Of a stretch of 64,000 bases of DNA, positions 54,065 to 63,292 are shown in pieces (the stretch's first letter is position 1; each line of letters begins with the position of its first letter). The DNA is from an uncultured Alphaproteobacteria bacterium. GTDB taxonomy: Bacteria > Pseudomonadota > Alphaproteobacteria > HIMB59 > GCA-002718135. The position numbers and the translations under genes were made by a program. The notes beneath the pieces were generated by a model. The model was given only the letters and a program-made list of their open reading frames with translations. It was not told the origin of the DNA and made no database searches. The DNA is taken from the NCBI GenBank assembly GCA_902607435.1, contig CACLJX010000005.1:38847-102846 (forward strand), given 5' to 3'.

Positions 54065-55121
54065 CTTGTCCTTCAACAACAGAAATTAATAAATCTTTTT
54101 GAGAAATTGCTCCTATATCTTTGCCATCTGAATTAGTGATAATAATAGGGCTATCTTTAGAGACTGATTTTTCAATTAAACTACTTAAAATTTCATTTTC
54201 CTTCATTCGTATTGCATTGCTGGGCAATGGGCCGTAATTATTTTTAAATTCATCTATTGATTTCATGATTGTTTTTGCTTCAACAACATTTAATCTTGAA
54301 ATACCTTTTACAAAATCAGCCACATATTCATCAGCTGGTTTTATAACTATTTGCTCTGGGGTTCCTACTTGAATAACTTTACCATCTCTCATAATGGCAA
54401 TCCGATGACCAACTTTTACAGCTTCATCCAAATCATGTGTTATAAAAACTGTTGTTTTTTTCATTTGTTTTGAAAGCTTAAGAAATTCTATTTGTAATTG
54501 TCTTCTAATTAAAGGATCTAATGCGCTAAAAGGCTCGTCCATTAATAATATCTCAGGATCTGCTGCTAATGCTCTTGCTAATCCTACGCGTTGTTGCATA
54601 CCTCCTGAGAGTTCATGAGCATATTTGTTTCCCCATCCTTTTAATTCAACTACATTTAAAATTTCATTTGCCTTTTCATATCTTTGATTTTTATTAACTC
54701 CTCTTATTTCAAGAGGCATAGCAATGTTATCAATTACAGAGCGATGAGGCATTAAAGCAAAATTTTGAAATACCATACCAATTTTCTTATTTCTAAATTC
54801 TTGTAATTGATGTTTTTCAAATTTCATTACATCTTGACCATCAATTAAAATATTTCCTGAAGTCGGTTCTAACAATCGATTAATATGCCTTACTAGAGTT
54901 GACTTACCACTTCCGGATAATCCCATAACACAAAAAATTTCTCCAGGATGAACACTAAAAGAAACATCGGAAACTCCAATTACAGAGTTATATTTTTCTA
55001 AAGCCTCTTGTTTTGAAATATTCTTTTTTGTTATTACATCTAATGCTTGTTGGGAAGTATTTCCAAATACCTTCCAGATATTTTGAATTTCAATATAGCT
55101 TCCAGAATTTTGAGATGACAT
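54057..55121 (-). CDS. Betaine-type ABC transporter ATPase (ProV/OpuAA family)
   Basis: Cytoplasmic ATPase of a quaternary-amine importer, 354 residues. N-terminal ProV-type segment (NIWKVFGNTSQQALDV), Walker A GLSGSGKST, Q-loop VFQNFALMPHRS, signature LSGGMQQR, Walker B ILLMDEPFSALDP, and ITHDLDEAV; the C-terminus has one CBS-like half (SPIIITNSDGKDIGAISQKDLL) as in ProV. It lies after the substrate-binding protein gene, separated by a strong hairpin, and overlaps the permease start. Confidence 0.88.
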   Translation of the reverse strand: MSSQNSGSYIEIQNIWKVFGNTSQQALDVITKKNISKQEALEKYNSVIGVSDVSFSVHPGEIFCVMGLSGSGKSTLVRHINRLLEPTSGNILIDGQDVMKFEKHQLQEFRNKKIGMVFQNFALMPHRSVIDNIAMPLEIRGVNKNQRYEKANEILNVVELKGWGNKYAHELSGGMQQRVGLARALAADPEILLMDEPFSALDPLIRRQLQIEFLKLSKQMKKTTVFITHDLDEAVKVGHRIAIMRDGKVIQVGTPEQIVIKPADEYVADFVKGISRLNVVEAKTIMKSIDEFKNNYGPLPSNAIRMKENEILSSLIEKSVSKDSPIIITNSDGKDIGAISQKDLLISVVEGQDE

Positions 55122-55139
55122 AAGATGTGTGATAAAAAA

Positions 55140-55161
55140 AACCGACGTTTTTAACGTCGGT
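55140..55161 (-). terminator. Intrinsic terminator between binding protein and ATPase
   Basis: Stem ACCGACGTT (55141-55149) with AACGTCGGT (55153-55161), loop TTT, and T-run on the minus strand. It lies between the binding-protein stop and the ATPase start, with the rest of the operon beyond, so it can act as an attenuator. Confidence 0.9.
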
Positions 55162-55177
55162 TTTTACATAAGTTAAA

Positions 55178-56140
55178 TTATAATCCTAGCCAACCATCAA
55201 CTGTTTCCGCATTATTAGCCATCCATTCTCTGGCTACTTCTGCTGGATCTCTTTCGTTGACTGATACTTCAAAAGCCATCCAAGAAACATCATCAGCTGT
55301 TATTTGAAAGTTATTAAAAAATTCAACAATAGCTGGTGCATGTGCCTCTAATGATGTCGCCCATCCAATTTGAATGTTTTTAAGCGCATCTTTTGAAGCC
55401 ACATATGATTTATTGTACCAATCTGGATCTGCTTTTGGTTGAATCATTTTATATTTTTCAGGATCGTATGTAGGTTCATCCAACATTACCACATCTGCCA
55501 TTCCCCAAATTGCGTGGGGTTTGTAGCAATAAAAAGCATAACCTTCTCCTTTTTTGATGGAGTCTAAAACTCTAGCATTTTTCACAGCTTCAGCTGCTCT
55601 AATAGGCTCGACCCCTGCATCATATAATTTGTAATCTCTAAGCTTTACTTGATTCACATTTGCAGATGCCCATCCATCAGCGCCAATCCAAAACTCGCCT
55701 TTTCCATTACCATCACTATCCATTTCCTTTACAACTTCTGGTCTTCCAAGATCAAAAATTGAAGTGATATTCATTTTTTTTGCAAAATCTTGAGACACAC
55801 AATATCCTTGATTTCCTTCATAAGGATTTGAGCTTAGTTTTACTGTTCCTTTTGGAACATACTCGTTAGTATAAGCTTCTTGGTTTGGAAGCCAGATATC
55901 AGGATGAACTTCTATTTCACCTTTTCCTCTGTCCATAGCTTGATAAATAGCAGTATTATTGCCTGGAACAAGGTCAGCTTCGCCGCCCATTTTATCAGTT
56001 ACAACCGCAGATAATAAATTTGCAATTGCTGTTGCTCCCGTCCAACCTGGATCACCGATTGCAACTTTTTCTGCATAGCTTGAAAATGATACTAATAATG
56101 TAATTAACCCAGCTATGAGAGTACTTTTGACTAATTTCAT
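55178..56140 (-). CDS. Glycine-betaine/choline-type substrate-binding protein (OpuAC family)
   Basis: A 320-residue precursor with a signal peptide (cleavage after SYA, about residue 23) and the OpuAC/ProX fold: VAIGDPGWTGATAIANLLSAVV, PGNNTAIYQAMDRGKGEIEVHPDIWLPNQ and the aromatic WIGADGWASANVN and ANNAETVDGWLGL regions that usually form the quaternary-ammonium box. GGAGGAAT precedes the start. First gene of the transporter that ends with the 52568 permease. Exact ligand (betaine, choline, carnitine or TMAO) is not readable; TMAO has a separate system in tmoXWV nearby. Confidence 0.85.
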   Translation of the reverse strand: MKLVKSTLIAGLITLLVSFSSYAEKVAIGDPGWTGATAIANLLSAVVTDKMGGEADLVPGNNTAIYQAMDRGKGEIEVHPDIWLPNQEAYTNEYVPKGTVKLSSNPYEGNQGYCVSQDFAKKMNITSIFDLGRPEVVKEMDSDGNGKGEFWIGADGWASANVNQVKLRDYKLYDAGVEPIRAAEAVKNARVLDSIKKGEGYAFYCYKPHAIWGMADVVMLDEPTYDPEKYKMIQPKADPDWYNKSYVASKDALKNIQIGWATSLEAHAPAIVEFFNNFQITADDVSWMAFEVSVNERDPAEVAREWMANNAETVDGWLGL

Positions 56141-56225
56141 AGTATTCCTCCAATGAAATAAATTAATGTAATTAATAAGTTATCCGTATAATGAAATGAA
56201 TCAAGTGTTTATAAATAGACTAGTT

Positions 56226-56990
56226 TTATAGTATTTTATTATTAATAAAATCTAACATTATTTCGTTAAATTTCTTTGGTTTTTCCATATGGGCATTATG
56301 GGCACAATCTTTAATTACAGCTATCTCACTATGTTTAATACCTTGCTTTAAAGCTTTTTGCTGCTCCCAATCATAGGATTTATCTTTGTCAGACCAAATA
56401 ATTAAAGTTGGACAATTAATTTTTGATAACTGTTTACGCCCATCCCATTTTTCCCAGGCATTAAGACTAGCTAAAGCAGCTTGCTCAGTTGCTTTTTTCC
56501 CTTCTTCCAAACAAATGGGGTAACCTTTTGATTTTTCATAATCAACAAACCAAGTTTTAGCAATTTCCTCTCTTACACTCTTGATTCCTAGGTTCAGAAT
56601 TTTTTTTCTTGTTTGATCAATAGTTTCAAATCTACTCGGTAAGGCTCCAATAGGGCCTGTCCCACAACAAATCAATTTTTTAACTTCTTTAGAATTCATA
56701 GCTGCTATTTCCTGGACAATCATTCCTCCCATAGAATGTCCAAGCAAATACAGATTATTTATTTTTAGATGTTCTAATAGCTCAAGAATAAGTTCAGCAT
56801 TTTCATTTATTGAGTTTGGTGCTTTGAGTGAGGCACTTTCTGCATAACCAGCTAGACAAGGAATTATAACTTCATAGTCATTTTTTAATACTTCTATTTG
56901 AAATTGCCACATCAGTGGCCCACCTAAATAGCCGTGAATTAGCACAATGGGAAAGCCTTTTCCAATTTTTTTATATGCTAAATGTTTCAC
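56226..56990 (-). CDS. Alpha/beta hydrolase
   Basis: A 254-residue alpha/beta-hydrolase: the HGYLGGPLMWQF oxyanion-hole loop, the nucleophile elbow GHSMGGMIVQEIA (Ser about residue 98), an acid in IIWSDKDKSYDW and the catalytic His in CAHNAHMEKP. No signal peptide. It lies between tmm and the betaine-type binding protein, all on the minus strand, 33 bases downstream of tmm, so it may be transcribed with tmm. The substrate is unknown; similar proteins are esterases, lactonases or haloperoxidase-like enzymes. Confidence 0.8.
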   Translation of the reverse strand: MKHLAYKKIGKGFPIVLIHGYLGGPLMWQFQIEVLKNDYEVIIPCLAGYAESASLKAPNSINENAELILELLEHLKINNLYLLGHSMGGMIVQEIAAMNSKEVKKLICCGTGPIGALPSRFETIDQTRKKILNLGIKSVREEIAKTWFVDYEKSKGYPICLEEGKKATEQAALASLNAWEKWDGRKQLSKINCPTLIIWSDKDKSYDWEQQKALKQGIKHSEIAVIKDCAHNAHMEKPKKFNEIMLDFINNKIL

Positions 56991-57022
56991 ACAAATAGTT
57001 TTTTATAAAATTTTAATTTTAT

Positions 57023-58360
57023 TTACGATTTAGTTGCCAAAAAAGTTTCCATCGAATCATCCATTGCTTCAGCCCACGGTGTGTGATGAATTGGAGCCTC
57101 TGTTCCTGTTACAGCAGAAGAAAAGGATTGATTACGGTAGGTCATAATATCATCTTCTTTGTGATGTTCCCAATTTTTGAAATGTTTGCGAATTAATTCA
57201 AAATCTATTTTTGGATAATCTGATAAATTGTGCAAATCTTTTGTATATTCAGTTTGAAAATCAATCATTTGAATAGGATCTTCTAATTTTTCTTCTTTAG
57301 CAACCCAATCATTAATATCTTTTTCAGCTTCAGAGTCACTTGGGATCTGAATTTTATCCAATATAACATCTCTGGCAAACCATGCTTGGCAATCAAACAT
57401 ATTGAAAGTATGAAATTGATCCTGCATTCCTAGATAAAACAGTTTGTGATTATCTTTCCAAACTACTCCTTTATAAAGTTTCGGAGGATATAAGCGATTG
57501 TGTGTTTCTAATGTTAAACTTTTTTCTAAAAAAGGAAAATGATGAAGATAACCACTACACAAGATAATAGCATCAACATCTTGTGTATGACCATCTTTAA
57601 AAATAGCTTTTTTACCTTCTAATTTATCTAAGTAATGTACCTCTTTCATGCCAGAGGGCCATTTAAATCCCATGGGATTATTACGATATCCAATGGTCAC
57701 TGACTTGGCGCCGTACTTATAACATTGAAGAGCGACATCTTCTGCAGAATAACTGCTACCTAATATAATCAAATCTTTTCCTCTAAATTCTTCCGCATCT
57801 CTAAAGTCATGGGAGTGTAAAATGCGCCCTGGAAAAGATTTCATTCCTTCATACTCTGGAATGTAAGGAACAGAAAAATGACCCGAAGCAACAACAACAT
57901 AATCGAATTTTTCTTTTGAAATATTGTTGTTTTTTTTGTTTAAAGAGGTAATCTCAAATTCACTCCCATTATAAATTACATTGGATACAGTAGTATTGAA
58001 TTTTATATATTTTTTTACATCTGCTTTATTTGCACGTCCTAAAATATAATCATACAAAACTTCTCTTGGTGGAAAAGAAGGAATGGGTTTATCGAAATGT
58101 TCATCAAACGTGTAATCTGCAAATTCCAAGCATTCTTTGGGACCGTTCGACCACAAATATCGATACATACTATTTGGAACAGGATCTCCATATTGATCTG
58201 AACCTGTTCTCCAACTATAGTTCCATAATCCTCCCCAATCTGATTGTTTTTCATAACAAACGATATCAGGGATTTTTTCCCCTTTAGACTCTGCTTGTTG
58301 AAAGGACCTTAGGATTGAAAGTCCACATGGACCTGATCCTATGATTGCTACTTTTGACAT
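57023..58360 (-). CDS. tmm: Trimethylamine monooxygenase Tmm (bacterial flavin-containing monooxygenase)
   Basis: NADPH-dependent flavoenzyme that oxidises trimethylamine (and related amines or sulfides) to the N-oxide. The 445-residue protein has the FAD motif GSGPCGLSILRSF, the FMO signature FPGRILHSHDF, and the NADPH motif GSSYSAEDVALQC; the SNGPKECLEFADYTFDEHF and WSNGPKE text is typical of Tmm of Roseobacter and SAR11. I use ATG 58360, which follows GAGGTTAAAT; a TTG start 12 bases upstream is less likely. It converts TMA to the substrate of the adjacent TMAO transporter and Tdm. Confidence 0.92.
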   Translation of the reverse strand: MSKVAIIGSGPCGLSILRSFQQAESKGEKIPDIVCYEKQSDWGGLWNYSWRTGSDQYGDPVPNSMYRYLWSNGPKECLEFADYTFDEHFDKPIPSFPPREVLYDYILGRANKADVKKYIKFNTTVSNVIYNGSEFEITSLNKKNNNISKEKFDYVVVASGHFSVPYIPEYEGMKSFPGRILHSHDFRDAEEFRGKDLIILGSSYSAEDVALQCYKYGAKSVTIGYRNNPMGFKWPSGMKEVHYLDKLEGKKAIFKDGHTQDVDAIILCSGYLHHFPFLEKSLTLETHNRLYPPKLYKGVVWKDNHKLFYLGMQDQFHTFNMFDCQAWFARDVILDKIQIPSDSEAEKDINDWVAKEEKLEDPIQMIDFQTEYTKDLHNLSDYPKIDFELIRKHFKNWEHHKEDDIMTYRNQSFSSAVTGTEAPIHHTPWAEAMDDSMETFLATKS

Positions 58361-58519
58361 ATTTAACCTCAAATAAATAAAAAAAACTACTATTCCCTAT
58401 ATTTTTTAACATTTAAAGAGAAAAGTTTTTGTACTTAGTGGAATTTATAGATTGATTTATATGTTTATTTTATTAGTCTGAATTTATGATTTAAATCTTA
58501 ACTACCTATAGGAGGAATT

Positions 58520-59452
58520 ATGTTTAAGACTTTAACAAAAATCATTGCTGCAGTAGCTTTGTTAGTATCACTTGCAAGTACTTCAATAGCAGCTGACAGT
58601 AAGAAACCTATCAGAATTCCAGTACACAACTGGTCAAGTCAAGTTGTGATGGCTTATGTAATTGGTGGAATTTTTGAAAGTATAGGGAACAATGTTGAAT
58701 ATGTTCCAGCAGACTCTCAAGCGGTATATGAATCAATTCGCCAAGGCGATGTAGATATATCACACGAAGTTTGGCAATCTGCATTCGGTAAATCTTTTGA
58801 TGCTGCACGTGATGCTGGTGGCCTACTTGATTGGGGTGACCATGAAGCAAGAACTTTAGAAGATATGGGTTATCCAAACTGGGTAGCTGATCTATGTCCT
58901 GGTCTTCCAGATTGGACTGCTTTACAAAATCCTGATTGTGCTGCAAAATTTGTAACACCAGATTCAGGTGGAAAAGGTCGTATGCTTGAAGGTCCACAAA
59001 CTTGGCACCAAGATTTAATACCTCAACGTGTTGATGCACTTGGACTAGGTGATTTATGGACTGTTAAATTTGCTGGTGGTGCTGATGCACTATGGGCAGA
59101 ACTAGAAGCAGCTGAAAAAGAAGGAAGAGGAACGATCATCTTTAACTGGACACCAAACTTTACGGATGGTGCTGGTTTCACGTTTATCGATTTCCCTCCT
59201 TACTATGATGGTTGCAGACCAGTTGATGGTGGTGATGGAAAATGTGGTTCACCAGATGGATATCTGAAAAAAGCAGTGAATGAAAACTTTCCTAAAACTC
59301 ATCCAGATGCAGCGAGCATTTTCAAAAATATGTCATTTTCAACAAGTCACATTGGCGCAATGGCAGCTTTAGTTGACCTTGAAGGAATGACTCATGAAGA
59401 TGCAGCTAAAAAATGGTTAGCAGATAACGAGTCTGTATGGAGCGCTTTTTAA
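58520..59452 (+). CDS. tmoX: TMAO-type substrate-binding protein TmoX (OpuAC family)
   Basis: A 310-residue periplasmic protein with a signal peptide ending near AADSKK (about residue 24). Mature start IRIPVHNWSSQVVMAYVIGGIFESI and the tryptophan-rich positions W38, W85 (HEVWQS), W162 (QTWHQD) and W210 (FNWTPNF) fit the aromatic cage that binds quaternary ammonium N-oxides; several cysteines are present. Its ribosome site TAGGAGGAATT is strong. It is the first gene of the tmo locus, divergent from tmm, and followed by a terminator and two unrelated genes before tmoW. Confidence 0.85.
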   Translation: MFKTLTKIIAAVALLVSLASTSIAADSKKPIRIPVHNWSSQVVMAYVIGGIFESIGNNVEYVPADSQAVYESIRQGDVDISHEVWQSAFGKSFDAARDAGGLLDWGDHEARTLEDMGYPNWVADLCPGLPDWTALQNPDCAAKFVTPDSGGKGRMLEGPQTWHQDLIPQRVDALGLGDLWTVKFAGGADALWAELEAAEKEGRGTIIFNWTPNFTDGAGFTFIDFPPYYDGCRPVDGGDGKCGSPDGYLKKAVNENFPKTHPDAASIFKNMSFSTSHIGAMAALVDLEGMTHEDAAKKWLADNESVWSAF

Positions 59453-59493
59453 TTCAATAATTTTTTGAATAAAAGTATAACTATAAAGTATTA

Positions 59494-59529
59494 TCTCCCC
59501 TCGTTTCAAACAAGGGGAGATTTTTTTTT
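59494..59529 (+). terminator. Intrinsic terminator after tmoX
   Basis: Stem TCTCCCCT (59494-59501) with AGGGGAGA (59513-59520), loop of 11 bases, then a run of nine T. It follows the tmoX stop by 41 bases and should make tmoX mRNA more abundant than the downstream genes. Confidence 0.92.
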
Positions 59530-59553
59530 ATTTTTAGTGTAATTTATTAAATA

Positions 59554-60009
59554 ATGCAGATGAGAAAAACACTTGTATATTTATTTCTGGTTTTGATCCT
59601 AAGTACTACAGCATCAGCGCGTAAAACTGGATGTGAAGGGGATTGTGAAAACGGAATTGGAACTTGGACTTATACAGACAAAACCGTATACGTGGGAGAG
59701 TGGCGTGGTACTTTAAAAAATGGACAAGGAACTGAGACTTGGCCAAACGGATACATATACGAAGGTGAGTTTCTTAATAGTAAATGGCATGGACAAGGAA
59801 CTCTGACTTTTCCAGATGGAGCTACATACGTGGGTGAATGGCGTGATGGTAATATGAATGGACAGGGAACTTTTACTTGGTCTAACGGAGACATATACGT
59901 GGGAGCATTTCTTGATAGTGCTAGGAATGGACAAGGAAATAAGACTGATACAGACGGAACAGTTCAGAAAGGCATCTGGAAAGACGGCGAACTAGTTGAA
60001 TCGAATTAG
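59554..60009 (+). CDS. MORN-repeat protein, secreted
   Basis: A 151-residue protein: signal peptide (cleavage after ASA, about residue 22), a short cysteine pair (GCEGDCENG), then about four tandem MORN repeats (YxGExxxGxxxGxGxxxxPdG pattern, residues about 36-140). MORN repeats mediate protein or membrane contacts, often at the cell surface. It sits between tmoX and tmoW and is followed after 8 bases by a membrane-anchored unknown gene. Role in TMAO uptake is unknown; it may be a periplasmic scaffold. Confidence 0.8.
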   Translation: MQMRKTLVYLFLVLILSTTASARKTGCEGDCENGIGTWTYTDKTVYVGEWRGTLKNGQGTETWPNGYIYEGEFLNSKWHGQGTLTFPDGATYVGEWRDGNMNGQGTFTWSNGDIYVGAFLDSARNGQGNKTDTDGTVQKGIWKDGELVESN

Positions 60010-60017
60010 GTAGAATA

Positions 60018-60542
60018 ATGTCATTAGATAATTACTTAAAAAAATACAAAGAAACGCCAGAAGAATTTAGAAAATTTGTAGGTCTTGCTGGTTTATTAGC
60101 AATAATAACTTTTACGTTTTTCATTTTAAACAATATTATTGGAGAGAATAAGATCGTAGAGAGCGAGAAAATTGTAGAGAATAAAGAAACGGTCATTTCT
60201 TTACTTCCAAGTGGCAGATTAAATTTTTATGAAAGTAGTGATGGGTATCAATTATCACCGAGCGAATATGAAGCTGTGTGCAAAAACACTAAAATTGTAG
60301 CCCAACGTGCAATGATGGGGGCACTCATTACTGACATCAAGGCACAGAAATTGTATACTGATAATGGCAATAAAATTGATAAATTTTCAGTAAATTGGGA
60401 TGCTTCTTCAAACAAATGTTTTGCAGACTATACGATAAGGGCTATAGAAGGTGTGAGTGATACAATTACAGTTTCAGGTCATGCCAAAGGTTTTTTTAAT
60501 ACTGGTGTAGATACTCGAGTATATTTTATAAAAAATTTTTAG
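60018..60542 (+). CDS. Membrane-anchored protein of unknown function
   Basis: A 174-residue protein with one N-terminal membrane helix (about 25-44, LAGLLAIITFTFFILNNII) and a C-terminal domain probably outside the membrane, containing two cysteines (AVCKNT and NKCFADYT). The start is 8 bases after the MORN stop, so the two are co-transcribed. No family is recognised. Confidence 0.7.
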   Translation: MSLDNYLKKYKETPEEFRKFVGLAGLLAIITFTFFILNNIIGENKIVESEKIVENKETVISLLPSGRLNFYESSDGYQLSPSEYEAVCKNTKIVAQRAMMGALITDIKAQKLYTDNGNKIDKFSVNWDASSNKCFADYTIRAIEGVSDTITVSGHAKGFFNTGVDTRVYFIKNF

Positions 60543-60583
60543 TATTTTTATTGTATTTTGGTATAGATTATTGAGATAATATT

Positions 60584-61627
60584 ATGGCTTCTGAACAATC
60601 AGTAATTAAATGTGAATCTGTTTATAAAATTTTTGGGGCAAATGCTAAAGAAATGCTCAAAAATGCTAACGGCAATGTAGATGCAAAAACTTTTCAAGAA
60701 GCTGGTTGTATAGTTGGTGTTAATAACGCTTCCTTTGATGTTTCAAAAGGAGAATTATTGGTTATCATGGGATTATCCGGATCTGGAAAATCAACCTTAC
60801 TTCGATGCATATCACGACTGACAGACGCCACCTCCGGTAAAATTTTTATTGATGGTCAGGATTTATTATCCTTGAAAAATAAAGAATTAATAGAGTTAAG
60901 ACGAAATAAAATGGGTATGGTTTTTCAAAGTTTTGCACTATTGCCACACAAAACTGTATTAGAAAATATCGCTTTTCCATTGCAAATTAAAGGCCTCAAA
61001 ACTCGAGACTGTATCTCAAAGGCAATGGATATGGTTAAACTTGTAGGTCTTGATGGACGAGAAAATTATTTTCCAAGAGAATTATCAGGCGGTCAACAAC
61101 AAAGAGTGGGTATTGCTAGATCGTTAGCAGTTGAACCCGATGTTTGGTTTTTAGATGAGCCTTTTTCAGCACTTGACCCGTTGATTAGAAAAGAAATGCA
61201 AGATGAATTTTTAAGACTTCAAAGTTCATTAAAAAAAACAATCTTATTTGTTACGCATGATTTCGATGAAGCTCTTAGACTAGCAGATCGAATTGGAATT
61301 ATGAAAGATGGTATAATCGAACAATTAGATACACCTGCTAATATTGTGCTAAATCCAGCAACAGAATACGTTCGTAAATTTACACAAGAAGTTCCAAGAG
61401 AGAAAGTCTTAAAAATAGAGGCAGTAATGGATCCAATTACAGATGAACAAAATTTAAGTGATTTTAAAGTTTCTAAAGATGCAATAATAGAAACAGTTGC
61501 TGAAAAAATTTTAGGCCAAGAAAAACCCATTGCGGTTACTGACTCTACTCAACAAATAGTTGGAATTGTAAAACCTGCCAAAGTAATTCATGTTGTTTTT
61601 GGTGAAGGTAATGAAGACAATCAATAA
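60584..61627 (+). CDS. tmoW: TMAO-type ABC transporter ATPase TmoW (ProV/OpuAA family)
   Basis: Cytoplasmic ATPase of a betaine-type importer, 347 residues. Walker A GLSGSGKST, Q-loop VFQSFALLPHKT, signature LSGGQQQR, Walker B VWFLDEPFSALDP, H-loop VTHDFDEAL and a C-terminal regulatory extension with a CBS-like half (KPIAVTDSTQQIVGIVKPAK). It belongs to the locus of tmoX and tmoV; the stop overlaps the region of the tmoV start. TMAO specificity follows from the neighbours. Confidence 0.87.
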   Translation: MASEQSVIKCESVYKIFGANAKEMLKNANGNVDAKTFQEAGCIVGVNNASFDVSKGELLVIMGLSGSGKSTLLRCISRLTDATSGKIFIDGQDLLSLKNKELIELRRNKMGMVFQSFALLPHKTVLENIAFPLQIKGLKTRDCISKAMDMVKLVGLDGRENYFPRELSGGQQQRVGIARSLAVEPDVWFLDEPFSALDPLIRKEMQDEFLRLQSSLKKTILFVTHDFDEALRLADRIGIMKDGIIEQLDTPANIVLNPATEYVRKFTQEVPREKVLKIEAVMDPITDEQNLSDFKVSKDAIIETVAEKILGQEKPIAVTDSTQQIVGIVKPAKVIHVVFGEGNEDNQ

Positions 61628-61630
61628 TTG

Positions 61631-63292
61631 ATGGCAATTATAAATAAATACCCAAAACTTTTTCAATGGTTTTTTTTATTACTTGTTTTTTTTGGATTGT
61701 GTTTTGCCATAGATGTACCAGAAGGCTATAAATTTATTAGAGCTCAAGCTGAATACAGATTAGTTGAGGGTCAAACTCAGTATACTTTTTTAGGCATAGA
61801 TGTCGCATATTTTTACTTCAATATTTTATGGAGACTACCACCTTGGCTTGGATGGCTTCCCATATGGGTAAATGATTCATTACATTTTTTGTTAAATGAT
61901 TGGATGCCAATGGAATTTTGGGATGAAGATATTCAGGAATATAAAACACGCCCACTTGTTCTACAAATTACAAGGGTAATTTCAGGTACCATGCTTTTCT
62001 TTATTGAATTTATTCGTGAAATTTTAATTGGAGGAGTGAAAACTGTTGTTACATTTACAAGTTGGGACTGGATCGATGCAAATCCATGGGCAGAATTACC
62101 TGGACTTCCTTGGACCATCGTTACAGCGGGAGCAGTTATATTGGGCTACAAACTGAATGGGAAAGGTCTTGCAATTTTCGCAGGCATCGCCATGTTTTAT
62201 ATTTCCGTATTTGGCCAATGGAAACCTTCAATGCAAACGCTCTCTTTTATACTGGTAGCGGCACCAGTTTCTTTCATTCTTGGTTTGAGCTTAGGCATTA
62301 TGGCTTACAAGAGCAAAGCTGTTGAGAAAGCCTTATATCCTATACTTCTAGTCATGCAGACCATGCCCCAATATGCAGTTCTTGTTCCTGCAATGGTTCT
62401 GTTTGGCATTGGCGATCATTCCGCAGCTATCATAACAATAGTTGTTGCTACTCCGCCAATGATCCTATTAACTTTGTTAGGACTTAGAGGAGTATCCCCT
62501 GAAGTTATTGAAGCTGGCAAAATGAGTGGCTGTAATAATTTGCAACTTATGCTCAAAGTATTAATTCCAACTGCGAGAAGAGACATTTTAATTGGAGTGA
62601 ATCAGGTCATTATGGTGTGTTTATCTATGGCAGTTATCTCAGCTTTTATCGGTGCTAAAGGATTGGGGTGGAATTTATTGTTAGCCTTGAATCAACTGAA
62701 TATTGGATTAGCATTAGAAGCCGGTATTTGCATTAGTCTGATTGCCGTAGTGTTGGATAAAATGTCTTTGGCTTGGGCAAATAAACAAACAGATTATTTT
62801 GGTAACCTGACTTTTTTCCAGCGTCATAAATATGGAATGTTTTTTGCCGGATCAGTCTTGATTGGATTGATACTTGCCTACTTTGGATCTTTCTACTTTA
62901 AAGAAGGTTTTAATTACTTATATGAGGTTCCACATAATAAAGGAATATCAACTGCAGAATTCTGGAATAGAGGTGTTGACTGGATCTGGGATACATTTTT
63001 TTACCCATTAAAAATATTTAATACATGGCTAATAGTAGATGTATTACAACCCATGCGAGCTGCTTATCTTCGCATGCCAATTGTTGCAACATTTGTTTTA
63101 GTTATGGGTGCTGGTTATATAATTGGTGGAATTCGATCAACTTTAGTAATGGGGGGGGCTAACATTATTTATTGCTTTAAGTCCGTGGTGGGACAGAGCA
63201 TTAGTAACAGCGTATATGGCAACTTTTGGAGTAATAGTTGCAGGTACAATTGGCATAACCGTAGGCACTTTGTGCGCCCAAAACAAATATAG
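61631..63292 (+). CDS. tmoV: TMAO-type ABC transporter permease TmoV, first part (frame broken at a G8 run)
   Basis: Inner-membrane permease of the ProW family, in this group a fusion of two permease domains in one polypeptide. This frame encodes the N-terminal helices and the first permease domain (EAA loop VSPEVIEAGKMSGCNNLQLMLKVLIP, TMPQYAVLVPAMVLFGIG). After about residue 508 (from ATG 61631), past the G8 run at 63151-63158, the translation becomes nonsense and stops at 63292. The expected protein continues in another frame to 63788 (next entry); restored length would be about 718 residues. Start ATG 61631 follows the tmoW stop after 3 bases. Confidence 0.8.
   Translation: MAIINKYPKLFQWFFLLLVFFGLCFAIDVPEGYKFIRAQAEYRLVEGQTQYTFLGIDVAYFYFNILWRLPPWLGWLPIWVNDSLHFLLNDWMPMEFWDEDIQEYKTRPLVLQITRVISGTMLFFIEFIREILIGGVKTVVTFTSWDWIDANPWAELPGLPWTIVTAGAVILGYKLNGKGLAIFAGIAMFYISVFGQWKPSMQTLSFILVAAPVSFILGLSLGIMAYKSKAVEKALYPILLVMQTMPQYAVLVPAMVLFGIGDHSAAIITIVVATPPMILLTLLGLRGVSPEVIEAGKMSGCNNLQLMLKVLIPTARRDILIGVNQVIMVCLSMAVISAFIGAKGLGWNLLLALNQLNIGLALEAGICISLIAVVLDKMSLAWANKQTDYFGNLTFFQRHKYGMFFAGSVLIGLILAYFGSFYFKEGFNYLYEVPHNKGISTAEFWNRGVDWIWDTFFYPLKIFNTWLIVDVLQPMRAAYLRMPIVATFVLVMGAGYIIGGIRSTLVMGGANIIYCFKSVVGQSISNSVYGNFWSNSCRYNWHNRRHFVRPKQI

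Noticed and set aside
58611..59039. 142-residue open frame antisense to tmoX
   Set aside because: Lies wholly within tmoX on the other strand, has no ribosome site or family motifs and arises from the codon pattern of tmoX.
59670..59934. Repetitive frames antisense to the MORN gene
   Set aside because: The repeats reflect the MORN repeats on the coding strand.
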